Shown: positions 24,750 through 33,783 of the stretch, one piece after another
Layout: each line of letters begins with the position of its first letter
Numbering within the stretch: position 1 is the stretch's first letter
Assembly: GCA_004299305.1 (NCBI GenBank)
Contig: SCPZ01000037.1
Span: 1 to 64,000 of the forward strand
Source: Methylobacter sp.
Lineage (GTDB): Bacteria > Pseudomonadota > Gammaproteobacteria > Methylococcales > Methylomonadaceae
Direction: 5' to 3'
DNA: 64,000 bases
Made by a program: the position numbers and the translations under genes
Notes under the pieces: model-generated
What the model was told of the DNA's origin: nothing
The model's database searches: none
What the model saw: only the letters and a program-made list of their open reading frames with translations

Positions 24750-25772
24750 ATGAAAAAAAGTGATTTTGTATACCATTTACCCGAAGCATTAATTGCACAA
24801 AAACCTTTAACAGAGCGCGATGCCAGTCGTCTGTTATGTATGGATAGGCATGGCGGGCGGATAGTCGACCGGCAATTTACCGATTTTATCGATTTAATCG
24901 ATGAGCGTGACTTGTTGGTTTTTAATAATACCAAAGTGATTCCGGCAAGGCTGTTCGGCAAAAAACAAAGCGGCGGCAAGGTCGAAATTCTTATTGAACG
25001 CATTGTCAATGACCATAGAGCAATTGCTCATGTCAGATCGAGTAAGTCGGCGAAAGCGGGCGCCTTGATTGAATTGGATCAAGGCTATTGTTGCGAAGTA
25101 TTGGGCCGGGCGGAGGATTTGTTTCAGCTGGAATTTAAGGGGGATAGCAATATATTCTCTATATTGGAGCAAATCGGTCATATTCCATTGCCGCCTTATA
25201 TTACCCGTGAAGATGATGAATCGGACCTGGCCCGCTATCAAACGGTTTTTGCCAAAGAGGCGGGAGCCGTTGCAGCGCCTACGGCAGGCCTGCATTTTGA
25301 TCAAATTATGATGGATAAGCTTAAAGCCAAAGGCGTGCAAACCGCTTTTGTGACTTTGCATGTCGGCAGCGGTACTTTTCAGCCGGTCAGGGTGGAGGAT
25401 TTATCTGAGCATTTAATGCATAAGGAATATTTTGCGGTGTTGCCGGAGACGGTGGCGACCGTTCAGCTAGCCAGGGCAAGAGGAGGGCGAGTGATCGCGA
25501 TAGGCACGACGGCGGTCAGGGCGCTGGAATCCGCATCCAAAAGCGGACGCCTTGAAGCTTGCTTTGGCGATACGGATTTATTTATTACCCCCGGCTATCA
25601 ATTCAAGTCGGTTGATGCCATGTTAACCAACTTTCACTTGTCCGAGTCGACCTTACTGATGTTAGTTTCAGCATTTGCCGGCTACGAGTCTATTATGAAC
25701 GCCTATAGCCATGCTATTGACCAGTCTTATCGATTTTTCAGTTATGGCGATGCGATGTTTTTGAGTGACTGA
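24750..25772 (+). CDS. queA: S-adenosylmethionine:tRNA ribosyltransferase-isomerase QueA
   Basis: This 340-residue enzyme makes epoxyqueuosine on tRNAs carrying a GUN anticodon, using the ribosyl group of SAM. Typical features are the N-terminus [60 protein letters not shown] and the C-terminal [19 protein letters not shown]. Length is standard. It is divergent from the tRNA-Leu gene; no other queuosine gene is nearby. Confidence 0.96.
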   Translation: MKKSDFVYHLPEALIAQKPLTERDASRLLCMDRHGGRIVDRQFTDFIDLIDERDLLVFNNTKVIPARLFGKKQSGGKVEILIERIVNDHRAIAHVRSSKSAKAGALIELDQGYCCEVLGRAEDLFQLEFKGDSNIFSILEQIGHIPLPPYITREDDESDLARYQTVFAKEAGAVAAPTAGLHFDQIMMDKLKAKGVQTAFVTLHVGSGTFQPVRVEDLSEHLMHKEYFAVLPETVATVQLARARGGRVIAIGTTAVRALESASKSGRLEACFGDTDLFITPGYQFKSVDAMLTNFHLSESTLLMLVSAFAGYESIMNAYSHAIDQSYRFFSYGDAMFLSD

Positions 25773-26022
25773 TTTTTTTTCAGGACATGGTCTAAAGATC
25801 TTGTTGAAAGAGGCATCTGAATAGTCTGAATACTCGTGTGTATTATTAATAATCATTAAGTATCAATATATTGCGTGTTTTATTCGGTATTGCTGAGTAT
25901 TTGTCTAGGAAATTATCTTACACTGGCTTATAGTGGGATATGGTGATATTCATGTTGGCCGTTTCAGGTAAAAACAACAATTAGTTGAGTGCGTCACTCA
26001 TTCAGCGCGGAGTGGTATTAAT

Positions 26023-26508
26023 ATGCAAATTAAGTTTCCGTTTGATTCAACCAAGCCGGTTGTCGGTGAAGCAAGCATCGACATTGATAAATCGGTTCAT
26101 GATGTTTTTTCTTATATTGGCGAGCATTTTTTCGATAACTATCCTAAATGGGCCGTAGAAGTTGTTGAATTTGAGCCCTTGGATGGTAAGCAGGTTTTTA
26201 TTGGCGCCAAAGCAAAGCAAATTCGTAAAGATAGCGGTGTAAAAGTCGAATCTATTTTTGAAATTACTGATTATCAGCCTTGTATAAAGCTTATTTTTAA
26301 AGGCTTGACCGAACCTTATAAACACAGCTATTTATTAGAAAGCTGTGAGCAAAAGCAACCTACCCGCTTAACTTTTCGTTTTGAATTATTAGAGCTCGAG
26401 ATTTTTATGCGTCCATTTGAAAAACTTATTCGATCTGCTATTGAAGATGGCGCAGAAAATACGGTTGAAAACATTAAAAGTCTAATCGTTTTCGAAAACA
26501 GCCTCTAA
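26023..26508 (+). CDS. SRPBCC-fold (polyketide cyclase/START-like) protein
   Basis: This 161-residue soluble protein has the pattern of SRPBCC ligand-binding folds: an N-terminal strand (GEASIDIDKSVHDVFSYIGE), the aromatic NYPKWAVEVVEFEP stretch, antiparallel strands (KVESIFEITDYQP, LTFRFELLELEI) and a long C-terminal helix (FEKLIRSAIEDGAENTVENI). No catalytic residue can be named. It is the first gene of an operon with a LOV photoreceptor 36 bases downstream; comparable pairings occur in light-induced gene sets, so a role in a light response is plausible inference. Confidence 0.7.
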   Translation: MQIKFPFDSTKPVVGEASIDIDKSVHDVFSYIGEHFFDNYPKWAVEVVEFEPLDGKQVFIGAKAKQIRKDSGVKVESIFEITDYQPCIKLIFKGLTEPYKHSYLLESCEQKQPTRLTFRFELLELEIFMRPFEKLIRSAIEDGAENTVENIKSLIVFENSL

Positions 26509-26544
26509 TAAATTCATAATTATCATAAACATCGGAGTTTAATC

Positions 26545-27012
26545 ATGTCTTTTATTGTTGAAAAAGATAGCGGCCTTATCCCACAAGTGCTTTCCGCTAT
26601 TTTAGATGAATGTGTTAATGGTGTAACACTTGCCGACCCGGATCTCGAAGACGCTCCGATTGTTTACGCCAATAAAGCCTTTGAACGTTTAACGGGCTAT
26701 AGCCAAGAAGAAATCGTCGGTCACAACTGCCGATTTCTTCAAGGTGACGATAGGGATCAGGACGCACGCCATCAAATCAGTGAAGCCATGAAAAATCATG
26801 AATCTGTCGAAGTAACGCTACGCAATTATAAAAAAGACGGTACATTATTCCATAATCGATTGAAAATAACTCCATTATTAGATAGAAAACAACGGGTTAT
26901 TTATTATCTTGGGGTGCAGTACGATATAACCGACCAAGTTAACGCCAGCAATGAAATTAAAGCATTAAACGATTTATTAAACGCAAGTCGGACAAATAAC
27001 CTAGTCATTTAA
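26545..27012 (+). CDS. Short LOV blue-light photoreceptor
   Basis: This 155-residue single-domain protein belongs to the short LOV group (like Pseudomonas putida SB1-LOV). The flavin-binding core has GHNCRFLQG (about residues 57-65) with the photoactive cysteine forming the FMN adduct, NYKKDGTLFHNRLKITPL, and the glutamine in YYLGVQYDIT that senses the flavin state. A C-terminal helix (NASNEIKALNDLLNASR) is the usual signalling/dimerisation J-alpha element. There is no effector domain, so it must act through a partner. It has a good ribosome site (CGGAG) and sits between SRPBCC and hydroxylase-like genes. Confidence 0.93.
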   Translation: MSFIVEKDSGLIPQVLSAILDECVNGVTLADPDLEDAPIVYANKAFERLTGYSQEEIVGHNCRFLQGDDRDQDARHQISEAMKNHESVEVTLRNYKKDGTLFHNRLKITPLLDRKQRVIYYLGVQYDITDQVNASNEIKALNDLLNASRTNNLVI

Positions 27013-27042
27013 TTCAATACTGTAAAAAACGAAGGTAAGTTT

Positions 27043-27873
27043 ATGAATGAAACGGAAAGCGCCAATAATGGCGGTGACTTACTTTTTAATGAAGCATTAT
27101 TCGGGCTTGCGATACTGGCTTTTTTGTTGTTGTTAGTCATGGAGAAAATGAAACCCTATCGTGACTTTTCCCAAAAAATTAACAAAGAATCGTTCGTTAC
27201 CAATACCACGGCGTTTCTGATTAATAACCTGATTTTGACGGCGTTAAGGGCCTCGTCGTTATTTATTGTCGCGCAACAATTTGCATCCTACGGCTTATTA
27301 GGCGGATTAGAAAATGGCCCGGTCAAATGGCTATTGGCTTTTGTGTTTTTTGATTTGGCAATTTATACCTGGCACGTTGCGAGCCATAAATACGAGTTTC
27401 TCTGGCGGTTTCATAAGGTACATCACAGCGATAAAAGTTTTAATGTTTCCACCGGTTTTCGCTTCCACGTTTTCGACTTATTGTTGGAAATTATTTATAA
27501 GTCGGTGTTTGTGGTCGTCATTGGCGTGAATGCCTACCTGGTGCTTTCTATTGAGATTATCGAATTATTTTTCATTTTCTTTCATCATGCAAACCTTCGC
27601 GTTCCCAACGAAGAGGCCATTTCACAAGTGATTATTACGCCGTCACTACATCGGGTGCATCATTCGACTTTACGCACAGAACACGACAGTAACTATGGGA
27701 TTGTCTTGGCGATCTGGGATAGGGTCTTTGGCACACGAAAAGAACTGGTGCCTGAAAATATCGGCCTGGATTTAATTGAAGCTGAAAATTTTATACAACT
27801 GTTCTCGCTGGCATTTATTACTGAATTTAAATTTAGACAACTATTTAGCTGGATTCCTAGAGGCAAAAAATAA
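27043..27873 (+). CDS. Sterol desaturase / fatty acid hydroxylase superfamily membrane protein
   Basis: This 276-residue integral membrane di-iron oxygenase-like protein has four or so hydrophobic segments and the histidine cluster of the family: HVASH (HxxxH), HKVHH (HxxHH), FFHHANLR, and SLHRVHHS. Members hydroxylate or desaturate lipids; the substrate here is unknown. It is 30 bases downstream of the LOV gene and 46 bases upstream of msrP, in one apparent operon. Confidence 0.88.
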   Translation: MNETESANNGGDLLFNEALFGLAILAFLLLLVMEKMKPYRDFSQKINKESFVTNTTAFLINNLILTALRASSLFIVAQQFASYGLLGGLENGPVKWLLAFVFFDLAIYTWHVASHKYEFLWRFHKVHHSDKSFNVSTGFRFHVFDLLLEIIYKSVFVVVIGVNAYLVLSIEIIELFFIFFHHANLRVPNEEAISQVIITPSLHRVHHSTLRTEHDSNYGIVLAIWDRVFGTRKELVPENIGLDLIEAENFIQLFSLAFITEFKFRQLFSWIPRGKK

Positions 27874-27919
27874 GCTGTTTTGGTTTGTTCGCATTGATTA
27901 GCCGTTAGGTATTTTAGCG

Positions 27920-28876
27920 ATGATTATTAGAACCACAAAAGATATTCCTGCCAGTGAAATTACCGATCCTTTGGTCTTTAGGGAGAGGCGAAAAATCATT
28001 AAAGCCATGCTGGCGACGATGGTTGCAGGTACGGGGATTGCACCTGCATTAGCCGATAACAATAACTCGGCTTGGGCGAATTTGCCTAAAGGCGACTTTT
28101 CGGCTGATCTTTTAACGCCTACGCCCGCTGAACTCATTAAAAACTACACAAACTATTATGAGTTTGCATTTAACAAACAAGACTCAACAAAGCTGGCGCA
28201 GAATCTGCGTACCGACCCTTGGTCTGTTGAGATAAGCGGCGAAGTGGAAAATCCGGGTATTTTTTATTTGGAAGATATTTTGCGTCAGCAGGTGCTACAG
28301 GAGCGTATCTACCGGTTTCGTTGTGTCGAAGCGTGGTCTATGGTTGTACCCTGGGTTGGTTTTTCGCTAGGCAATCTGTTAAAAACGGTTAAACCGTTAT
28401 CAACGGCCAAGTTTGTAAAATTTACCGCAGTGCATCAACCGGACATAATGCCCAGACAGCGTAATAATGCGATGCTGGAATGGCCTTATGTCGAAGGCTT
28501 ACGTATTGATGAGGCTATGCATCCTTTGGCAACATTGGCTGTTGGAATGTATGGAGATATTCTGCCGAAACAAAATGGCGCACCATTGCGTTTGATCGTG
28601 CCTTGGAAATATGGGTTTAAAAACATCAAAGCGATTGTAAAAATTGAATTATTGAAAAGACCGCCAATAACCTCTTGGAGCCAGTTCGCGCCTAAGGAGT
28701 ATGGCTTTTATGCCAATGTAAACCCGGCAGTTTCTCATCCTCGCTGGAGTCAAAATAGTGAACGCCAATTAGGCAGCGGTTTTTTTTCGCCACGCCGCCA
28801 AACCGAATTATTTAACGGTTATGGTGAGCAAGTAGCATCATTGTATAGCGACATGGACTTACGGCATTTTTTCTGA
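27920..28876 (+). CDS. msrP: Protein-methionine-sulfoxide reductase catalytic subunit MsrP
   Basis: This 318-residue periplasmic molybdoenzyme repairs oxidised methionines in envelope proteins. A Tat-type leader with the twin arginine in RERRKIIKAML precedes an Ala-rich cleavage region ending near ALA. The molybdenum-coordinating cysteine lies in YRFRCVEAWSMVVPWVGF, and GAPLRLIVPWKYGFK is conserved. It ends one base into the msrQ start. Electrons come from MsrQ. Confidence 0.95.
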   Translation: MIIRTTKDIPASEITDPLVFRERRKIIKAMLATMVAGTGIAPALADNNNSAWANLPKGDFSADLLTPTPAELIKNYTNYYEFAFNKQDSTKLAQNLRTDPWSVEISGEVENPGIFYLEDILRQQVLQERIYRFRCVEAWSMVVPWVGFSLGNLLKTVKPLSTAKFVKFTAVHQPDIMPRQRNNAMLEWPYVEGLRIDEAMHPLATLAVGMYGDILPKQNGAPLRLIVPWKYGFKNIKAIVKIELLKRPPITSWSQFAPKEYGFYANVNPAVSHPRWSQNSERQLGSGFFSPRRQTELFNGYGEQVASLYSDMDLRHFF

Positions 28877-29553
28877 TGTTTTTACGAATCGATAATCGGT
28901 GGATCATAACAATTGTTGCCTGTTTAATTCCCTTATTAGGGTTGTATGTTGATATTGCTTTCGATAATTTAGGGGCAAACCCGATTCAAGCGTTGCATAT
29001 TCGACTAGGTGATTGGTCGTTACGTTTTTTATGTTTAACGTTAGCTATTACGCCCATCCAAACGATCACAAAATGGCGTGGCATGGTAACTTATCGGCAA
29101 ATATTCGGCTTGTACGCCTTTTTTTATGCGACTTTACATTTACTGGCCTATTTGCTTGTAGATCATGCCTTGATGTGGCGCATGGTTGCTATTGATATTA
29201 TTGAAAGTCCTTATATTTGGTTTGGGGTGTTGGCTTATCTCATTATTTTTTCATTAGCGATTACCTCGTCTAAATGGGCTAAAAAGCGCATGGGTAAAGC
29301 CTGGAAAAAACTTCATCGACTTATTTATGTCGCTGCAGTTGCAGCCGTTATGCATTATTTCTTGCAACTCAAAGGTAATCTGGCCGAGCCTTTGTTTTAT
29401 TCAATGATCGTATTCTTATTGCTGGGTTTTCGTATTTTAGTCTGGGTTAAAAACCGGCAATTACATAAAATGATGATACCAACAGGTCGGCGGGTGCTGG
29501 TTTTGGCGGAAAAACAAGGCGAGATACCGGAAGCGCTCCGCAAGCGGCGCTGA
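28876..29553 (+). CDS. msrQ: Haem-binding membrane subunit MsrQ
   Basis: This 225-residue six-helix b-type haem protein of the ferric-reductase-like family feeds quinone-pool electrons to MsrP. Characteristic stretches are GDWSLRFLCLTLAITPIQ, YRQIFGLYAFFYATLHLLAY and KRMGKAWKKLHRLIYVAAVA with the haem histidines. It overlaps msrP by one base and is the last gene of the LOV operon. Confidence 0.94.
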   Translation: MFLRIDNRWIITIVACLIPLLGLYVDIAFDNLGANPIQALHIRLGDWSLRFLCLTLAITPIQTITKWRGMVTYRQIFGLYAFFYATLHLLAYLLVDHALMWRMVAIDIIESPYIWFGVLAYLIIFSLAITSSKWAKKRMGKAWKKLHRLIYVAAVAAVMHYFLQLKGNLAEPLFYSMIVFLLLGFRILVWVKNRQLHKMMIPTGRRVLVLAEKQGEIPEALRKRR

Positions 29554-29638
29554 ATGTTGACGGTATATTTAAAAATTAGTCAATCCGTGGTGAATCTCAA
29601 CAAACTTGTCTCATTGGCTGTTCTACCGGTTAAATGCT

Positions 29639-29734
29639 ATGTTGCTAAAAACTAAATCAGGCAGAATGATCGAGCTGCCATCGGAAGAAGAGGCACAAAT
29701 CAATGTCGGCATTGCCGCTGATCCTGATACCTTC
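29639..29734 (+). pseudogene. Antitoxin N-terminus remnant
   Basis: A short frame encodes MLLKTKSGRMIELPSEEEA followed by QINVGIAADPDTF, the start typical of small BrnA/CopG-type antitoxins (SGR..ELP..EEEA.IN.GIAADPDT). After DTF the expected continuation is lost and the frame runs into unrelated sequence overlapping the next gene. It looks like a truncated antitoxin with no toxin partner. Confidence 0.4.
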
Positions 29735-29759
29735 TTCTATATATGTATTGCGACTTACC

Positions 29760-30374
29760 TCAAGTCTCATCTTTACCAAGCCAATGTTTCACAACAGGAG
29801 GCTGGTAATTAGCATAGCGGTCCAATAGCACGTCCGGGTTGGTCTCCACCATCAACATCGCATGGTGATGGTCTTTAACGAATTGCTCGGCCCTTACGTG
29901 ATCTAAAAACGTGATCAACGCATCGTAATAACCTGCCACATTGAGTAGGCCGCAAGGCTTATGGTGAAATCCCAGTTGCGCCCAGGTCCAAATCTCGAAT
30001 AATTCCTCAAGTGTTCCTATGCCGCCGGGAAGCGCTATAAATCCATCCGAAAGCTCGGCCATCAGCATCTTCCGCTCATGCATGGATTGAGTGACATGCA
30101 ATTCAGTCAAGTGCTGATGCGCAACTTCTTTATGCGACAAGGCCGTCGGTATTACACCGACGGCCTGGCCACCGAGTTTCAATACCTGATCGGCCACCCT
30201 GCCCATAATGCCGATACTCGCGCCGCCGTAAACCAGCCTGATGTTTCGGCTGACTAAGGATTCGGCAAGCGAACAAGCCGCAAAAGCGTAGGCGTCGAGC
30301 CGCCCCGGACTGGAGCCGCAATAGATGCAGATACTGTTAATTGCACTCATGCCGACCTTGTTGTTTTGGATCAA
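29760..30374 (-). CDS. LOG-family (cytokinin riboside 5'-monophosphate phosphoribohydrolase-like) protein
   Basis: This 204-residue Rossmann-fold protein has the LOG signatures GGASIGIMG and [20 protein letters not shown]. The family hydrolyses nucleoside 5'-monophosphates to base and ribose phosphate. Its ATG overlaps the stop of the yebC-like gene by four bases, so the two are co-translated; no functional link between them is known to me. Confidence 0.92.
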   Translation of the reverse strand: MIQNNKVGMSAINSICIYCGSSPGRLDAYAFAACSLAESLVSRNIRLVYGGASIGIMGRVADQVLKLGGQAVGVIPTALSHKEVAHQHLTELHVTQSMHERKMLMAELSDGFIALPGGIGTLEELFEIWTWAQLGFHHKPCGLLNVAGYYDALITFLDHVRAEQFVKDHHHAMLMVETNPDVLLDRYANYQPPVVKHWLGKDET

Positions 30375-31087
30375 AACTCGGCATCATGATAAACATTCTG
30401 CACATCGTCCAGATCGTTACACAGATCTAAAAACCTTTCAAACTGCGCCACATCATCACCGCTGATCGGGCTGCCGCCTTTGGGTAAAAATTGAATCTCG
30501 TCTACCTCAAAATCAATTTCGCCTAACAAGTCCGTTAAGGCCTGCTTGGCTTTGAAGTAATCGGCTTGAGGCGTGAACACGGTGATTTTTCCCTCCTCGC
30601 TTTCAATATCGCTGACGTCGACATCGGCCGAAAGCAGCGCCTCAAGAACTGCATCCTCATCGTCATATTTAAATGCCAGGATAGCGGCATGGTCGAACAT
30701 GTGGCTGACTGTGCCGGGCGTGCCGATTTTGGATTTTGTTTTTATAAAACACTGGCGCACATCGCCGTAAGTACGGTTAGGATTGTCGGTCAGACATTCG
30801 ACTATCACCATGCAACCGCCGGGGCCATAGCCTTCATAGCGAGCAACTGCGAAATCTTCACCACCGGCGCCTTTTGCCTTGTCGATGGCTTTTTCAATAA
30901 CATGAGTAGGAACCTGATCTTTCTTGGCGCGTTCAATCAAGCCGCGCAAAGTCAAGTTTGCTGACGGGTCAACGCCCCCCGATTTAGCGCTCACATAAAT
31001 TGCACGACCATATTTGCTGTAGACCTTGGTCTTGGCTTCTGCCGTCTTAGCCATGGACACTTTTCGGTTTTGATAGGCTCTACCCAT
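30371..31087 (-). CDS. yebC: YebC/PmpR-family protein
   Basis: This 238-residue protein is homologous to YebC/TACO1, a family implicated in transcriptional regulation and in relieving ribosome stalling at proline-rich stretches. N-terminal domain: [20 protein letters not shown] and [19 protein letters not shown]. Then [20 protein letters not shown] and the C-terminal acidic domain ([18 protein letters not shown]). The start [19 protein letters not shown] is canonical. Full length. Confidence 0.95.
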   Translation of the reverse strand: MGRAYQNRKVSMAKTAEAKTKVYSKYGRAIYVSAKSGGVDPSANLTLRGLIERAKKDQVPTHVIEKAIDKAKGAGGEDFAVARYEGYGPGGCMVIVECLTDNPNRTYGDVRQCFIKTKSKIGTPGTVSHMFDHAAILAFKYDDEDAVLEALLSADVDVSDIESEEGKITVFTPQADYFKAKQALTDLLGEIDFEVDEIQFLPKGGSPISGDDVAQFERFLDLCNDLDDVQNVYHDAEF

Positions 31088-31561
31088 TTTTCTGTTGCTC
31101 CAATGATAATAAAACAGTGGATTTTACAGGTAAGTATTTACATAGGAAACTTATGAATCGGTTAACAATGCCGGGCATATTGAAAATTCTCCGTCATAGC
31201 GCATGAGTTCACCTGAAATTCATTGCATGATTTGATTATCTGGGTTGATCGGCAACTGCCAGCGCACCTGCCAAACTCAGCTCCATAATGCAAAAAACGG
31301 TGCTTGCCAAATCAGCCCAAGATAAGCTACTTTAGCTAGTGTTTGAACGAAAAAGCCACAAGCCATGATACACAAGGGATGTAGCGATTTATTGAGCGCG
31401 AAGATTTTTTATTCGCCTTCGGTAACGCGCAGAAAATAAACTACCGCATCCTAATAATTTCGCAGGTTGAGCAATAGCTTTTCGTTGCTCGACCTTTCGA
31501 AGCATGAGAACATCTAACAAAATAACACGCTCAACCTACGGAACTATCATATCTACCAGCC
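31088..31561. other. Gene-free region with a palindromic element
   Basis: No gene supported. At 31461-31541 the arms CGCAGGTTGAGC and GCTCAACCTACGG enclose an inner hairpin GGTTGAGCAA / TTGCTCGACC, forming a nested palindrome. The remainder looks like ordinary spacer. Confidence 0.55.
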
Positions 31562-31960
31562 ATGGACATCACCATTACCACTCCTGCACTGTTATTTCCT
31601 GCCATTTCCGTTTTGTTTTTGGCTTATTCCAACCGCTTTCTGGCGATTGCCAGCCGGATCAGGGAACAGCACAATTTGTTTAACAAAACCAAAAGCCCGG
31701 TTGCCAAAAAACAGATCGACAGTTTGCGATACCGCATCCGCTTTATTGTGGCTATGCAGTTGCTGGCAGTCATCGGTATTATCTGCTGCATACTGGCCAT
31801 GGGACTGATTTTTTACGGGCTGCAATATTACGGCAACCTGACATTCGGCTTCAGCATGGCTTTTATCGTTTTGTCGTTGTTGGCATCGGTCAGCGAATTA
31901 TTGCTTTCGACCAAGGCGCTGAATATCGAGCTTGAAGACATGGAAGATCACCAGCATTAA
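31562..31960 (+). CDS. DUF2721-family membrane protein
   Basis: This 132-residue protein has an N-terminal hydrophobic segment (LLFPAISVLFLAYSNRFLAI) followed by the conserved polar stretch RIREQHNLF, then two membrane helices (FIVAMQLLAVIGIICCILAM; FSMAFIVLSLLASVSELL) and an acidic tail. This matches DUF2721, a small membrane family of unknown function. Monocistronic, convergent with the GAF-domain gene. Confidence 0.85.
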   Translation: MDITITTPALLFPAISVLFLAYSNRFLAIASRIREQHNLFNKTKSPVAKKQIDSLRYRIRFIVAMQLLAVIGIICCILAMGLIFYGLQYYGNLTFGFSMAFIVLSLLASVSELLLSTKALNIELEDMEDHQH

Positions 31961-31982
31961 AGTGACTACTGACCAGTAGCAG

Positions 31983-32900
31983 CTAAAATAAAAAACTAAC
32001 CACCGCTTTCAACTTTCCGCCGTCTATAACGGGCATCGCCAGCATAGAATTCAAGCGGCCTTCTGCAACAGCGTTGCCGGGGTTATTTCTTATAGCAGGA
32101 ACCCCGGTCAACCACACCCGACCCAATATGCCCTCGCCTTTGCGCACCGAGATGGTTTCGAATATTTCGGCCAGCTCATCATTTTGTTTGCTGTATCCTG
32201 ACTGACAGACCAAAGACTGGCCGGTTGCATCCGGAACCCATATCTGTAACCGTTGGGCAATTGGCGTAGCCTTAGCCGATAGGAAGGTCATGATATAAAC
32301 CCGATTGGCAAGCACCGATACCGGGATGCCCAAGGCCGTGCTTATCCCGGCTTTTTTGGCATCCGCGCTTCTGATAAAAGCCGATGCCAGTCCAAGATCT
32401 TCTATAAGCACAGGCATACCGGCTTCCCATACCTGTCCGGGTAAACCGGAACCTTTGGTGAACTTTATATTTCTCGATATACGCTCAAAATCATCCAGCG
32501 TGCCGTAATAGCCGTCAATAACTGCCAGTTCAGCGTCGTTCTCTAAACTGTTGCTCCATAGCTCTATGGCGCCAGCATGATGCTGATCGTCTCCGCACAA
32601 AAACACCACCACAGCCATGATAAATTCGCCTGAAAAAACGGGTATGGCTATACCGCAGGTCAAACCGGCCTTTTTAGCCGATTTTGTCCGTTTAAAATAA
32701 GAATGATCGAATTCGGTTAATACGACAGGATGACCTGCGGCCCAGGCTTTGCCGGGCAAGCCTTCATCATAAGCGAAGGATTCTTTTTCGCTGGCAATGC
32801 GAAATTCATTTAAGGGGCCATATAAACCTGCACTAAATTCCAAGCGGGTACGATCTTTTGTGGGTATCCATATTTCCGTTACTTTAATAAATGTTTTCAT
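31983..32900 (-). CDS. Protein with three GAF-like modules
   Basis: This 305-residue cytosolic protein is built from three GAF-like units. Each carries the motif GLPGKAWAAGHPV, GLPGQVWEAGMPV or GILGRVWLTGVPA, at about residues 49, 149 and 259, followed by AKKAGL/I... and an IPV strand. The middle and first units are the most complete. There is no output domain, so it may be a stand-alone sensor or partner of a kinase or cyclase elsewhere. The ligand is unknown. Confidence 0.75.
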   Translation of the reverse strand: MKTFIKVTEIWIPTKDRTRLEFSAGLYGPLNEFRIASEKESFAYDEGLPGKAWAAGHPVVLTEFDHSYFKRTKSAKKAGLTCGIAIPVFSGEFIMAVVVFLCGDDQHHAGAIELWSNSLENDAELAVIDGYYGTLDDFERISRNIKFTKGSGLPGQVWEAGMPVLIEDLGLASAFIRSADAKKAGISTALGIPVSVLANRVYIMTFLSAKATPIAQRLQIWVPDATGQSLVCQSGYSKQNDELAEIFETISVRKGEGILGRVWLTGVPAIRNNPGNAVAEGRLNSMLAMPVIDGGKLKAVVSFLF

Positions 32901-33392
32901 TTCGTGTCGTTGTCTTTATTGCAAAATACAGATGATGACGAGTTGATCGTATTACCCTGGAAAAAACATTTCGCCCATAAAAACCAAACAGGGGCTTTCG
33001 TGTTTTTTTTGTGAATAAATTACGGTTTTTTTACAATTCCATACACTTTACTGTTTTTATATCTGTGAATAAGGAATCAATGAGTGAACGCCAAGCTAAG
33101 CTAAGCTTATCGTTTCTTACCGCGCGAAGGCATCCCTCCCAGAAGTCAAGATATTGATTTCGTAAGACTTAACAGCCATCAGCACCATTGGCGATTCGCT
33201 TGCTTTCAACTTTATCGAACTTTTACCCAACGTCCAGCCAAAACATCTAATAACACTGAGCGTACACTTTCAATAATACCGCATAAGGTAGGCTTCCATT
33301 CCGTTGGTTTTATAAGGGTCTAAATTTTGCTGTTGAACAAATTTACAGTTGACAGGAGTGGGTATAAAAGACATAATAAGCATCTCAGTACG
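32901..33392. other. Gene-free region before the tRNA pair
   Basis: No gene supported in about 490 bases. It is AT-rich with an unremarkable promoter-like composition, and includes a short AAGCTAAGCTAAGCTT tandem near 33091. Confidence 0.5.
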
Positions 33393-33469
33393 GCGCCTGT
33401 AGCTCAGCTGGATAGAGTACTCGGCTACGAACCGAGCGGTCGGGAGTTCGAATCTCTCCAGGCGCGCCA
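33393..33469 (+). tRNA. tRNA-Arg (anticodon ACG)
   Basis: This 77-base tRNA has encoded CCA. The acceptor GCGCCTG pairs with CAGGCGC, D loop AGCTCAGCTGGATAGAG, anticodon stem-loop CTCGGCTACGAACCGAG (ACG), T loop GAGTTCGAATCTC. It decodes CGN codons, after A34 is edited to inosine. Confidence 0.96.
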
Positions 33470-33487
33470 TACTGCAAAAAAGTTTAA

Positions 33488-33563
33488 TCCCCTGTAGCTC
33501 AGTCGGTAGAGCGGATGACTGTTAATCATTAGGTCGGCGGTTCGAGCCCGTCCGGGGGAGCCA
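33488..33563 (+). tRNA. tRNA-Asn (anticodon GTT)
   Basis: This 76-base tRNA has encoded CCA. The acceptor TCCCCTG pairs with CGGGGGA, anticodon loop ACTGTTAATC (GTT), T loop GGTTCGAGCCC. It is 18 bases after tRNA-Arg, so the two are co-transcribed. Confidence 0.96.
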
Positions 33564-33570
33564 AATAAAT

Positions 33571-33602
33571 AAAGGGTCTGTAGCGTACAGACCCTTTTTT
33601 TT
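33571..33602 (+). terminator. Rho-independent terminator of the tRNA-Arg/Asn unit
   Basis: The stem AAAGGGTCTGTA / TACAGACCCTTT with a short loop is followed by eight T. It lies eight bases after tRNA-Asn. Confidence 0.9.
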
Positions 33603-33783
33603 GCCTTGCGTCCGGTCAATCTCCGGTACATTCAGTCATTAGATCTTTTTCTCATCAATAACGCCAATTTAAAAATGGCAAATGTGCCTTTCTTGGGGTA
33701 TAAGGCGCGATTAATTCACTGGAATTTCTGTCAACTTAACGATCAATTAATCACGATAACGATAAATAGCATAGGAAAAGATC

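Noticed and set aside
26047..26325. 92-codon antisense frame in the SRPBCC gene
   Set aside because: Shadow of the plus-strand gene with no independent support.
33571..33620. Attachment site at the tRNA-Asn 3' end
   Set aside because: I could not find a second copy of the tRNA 3' sequence within the island.
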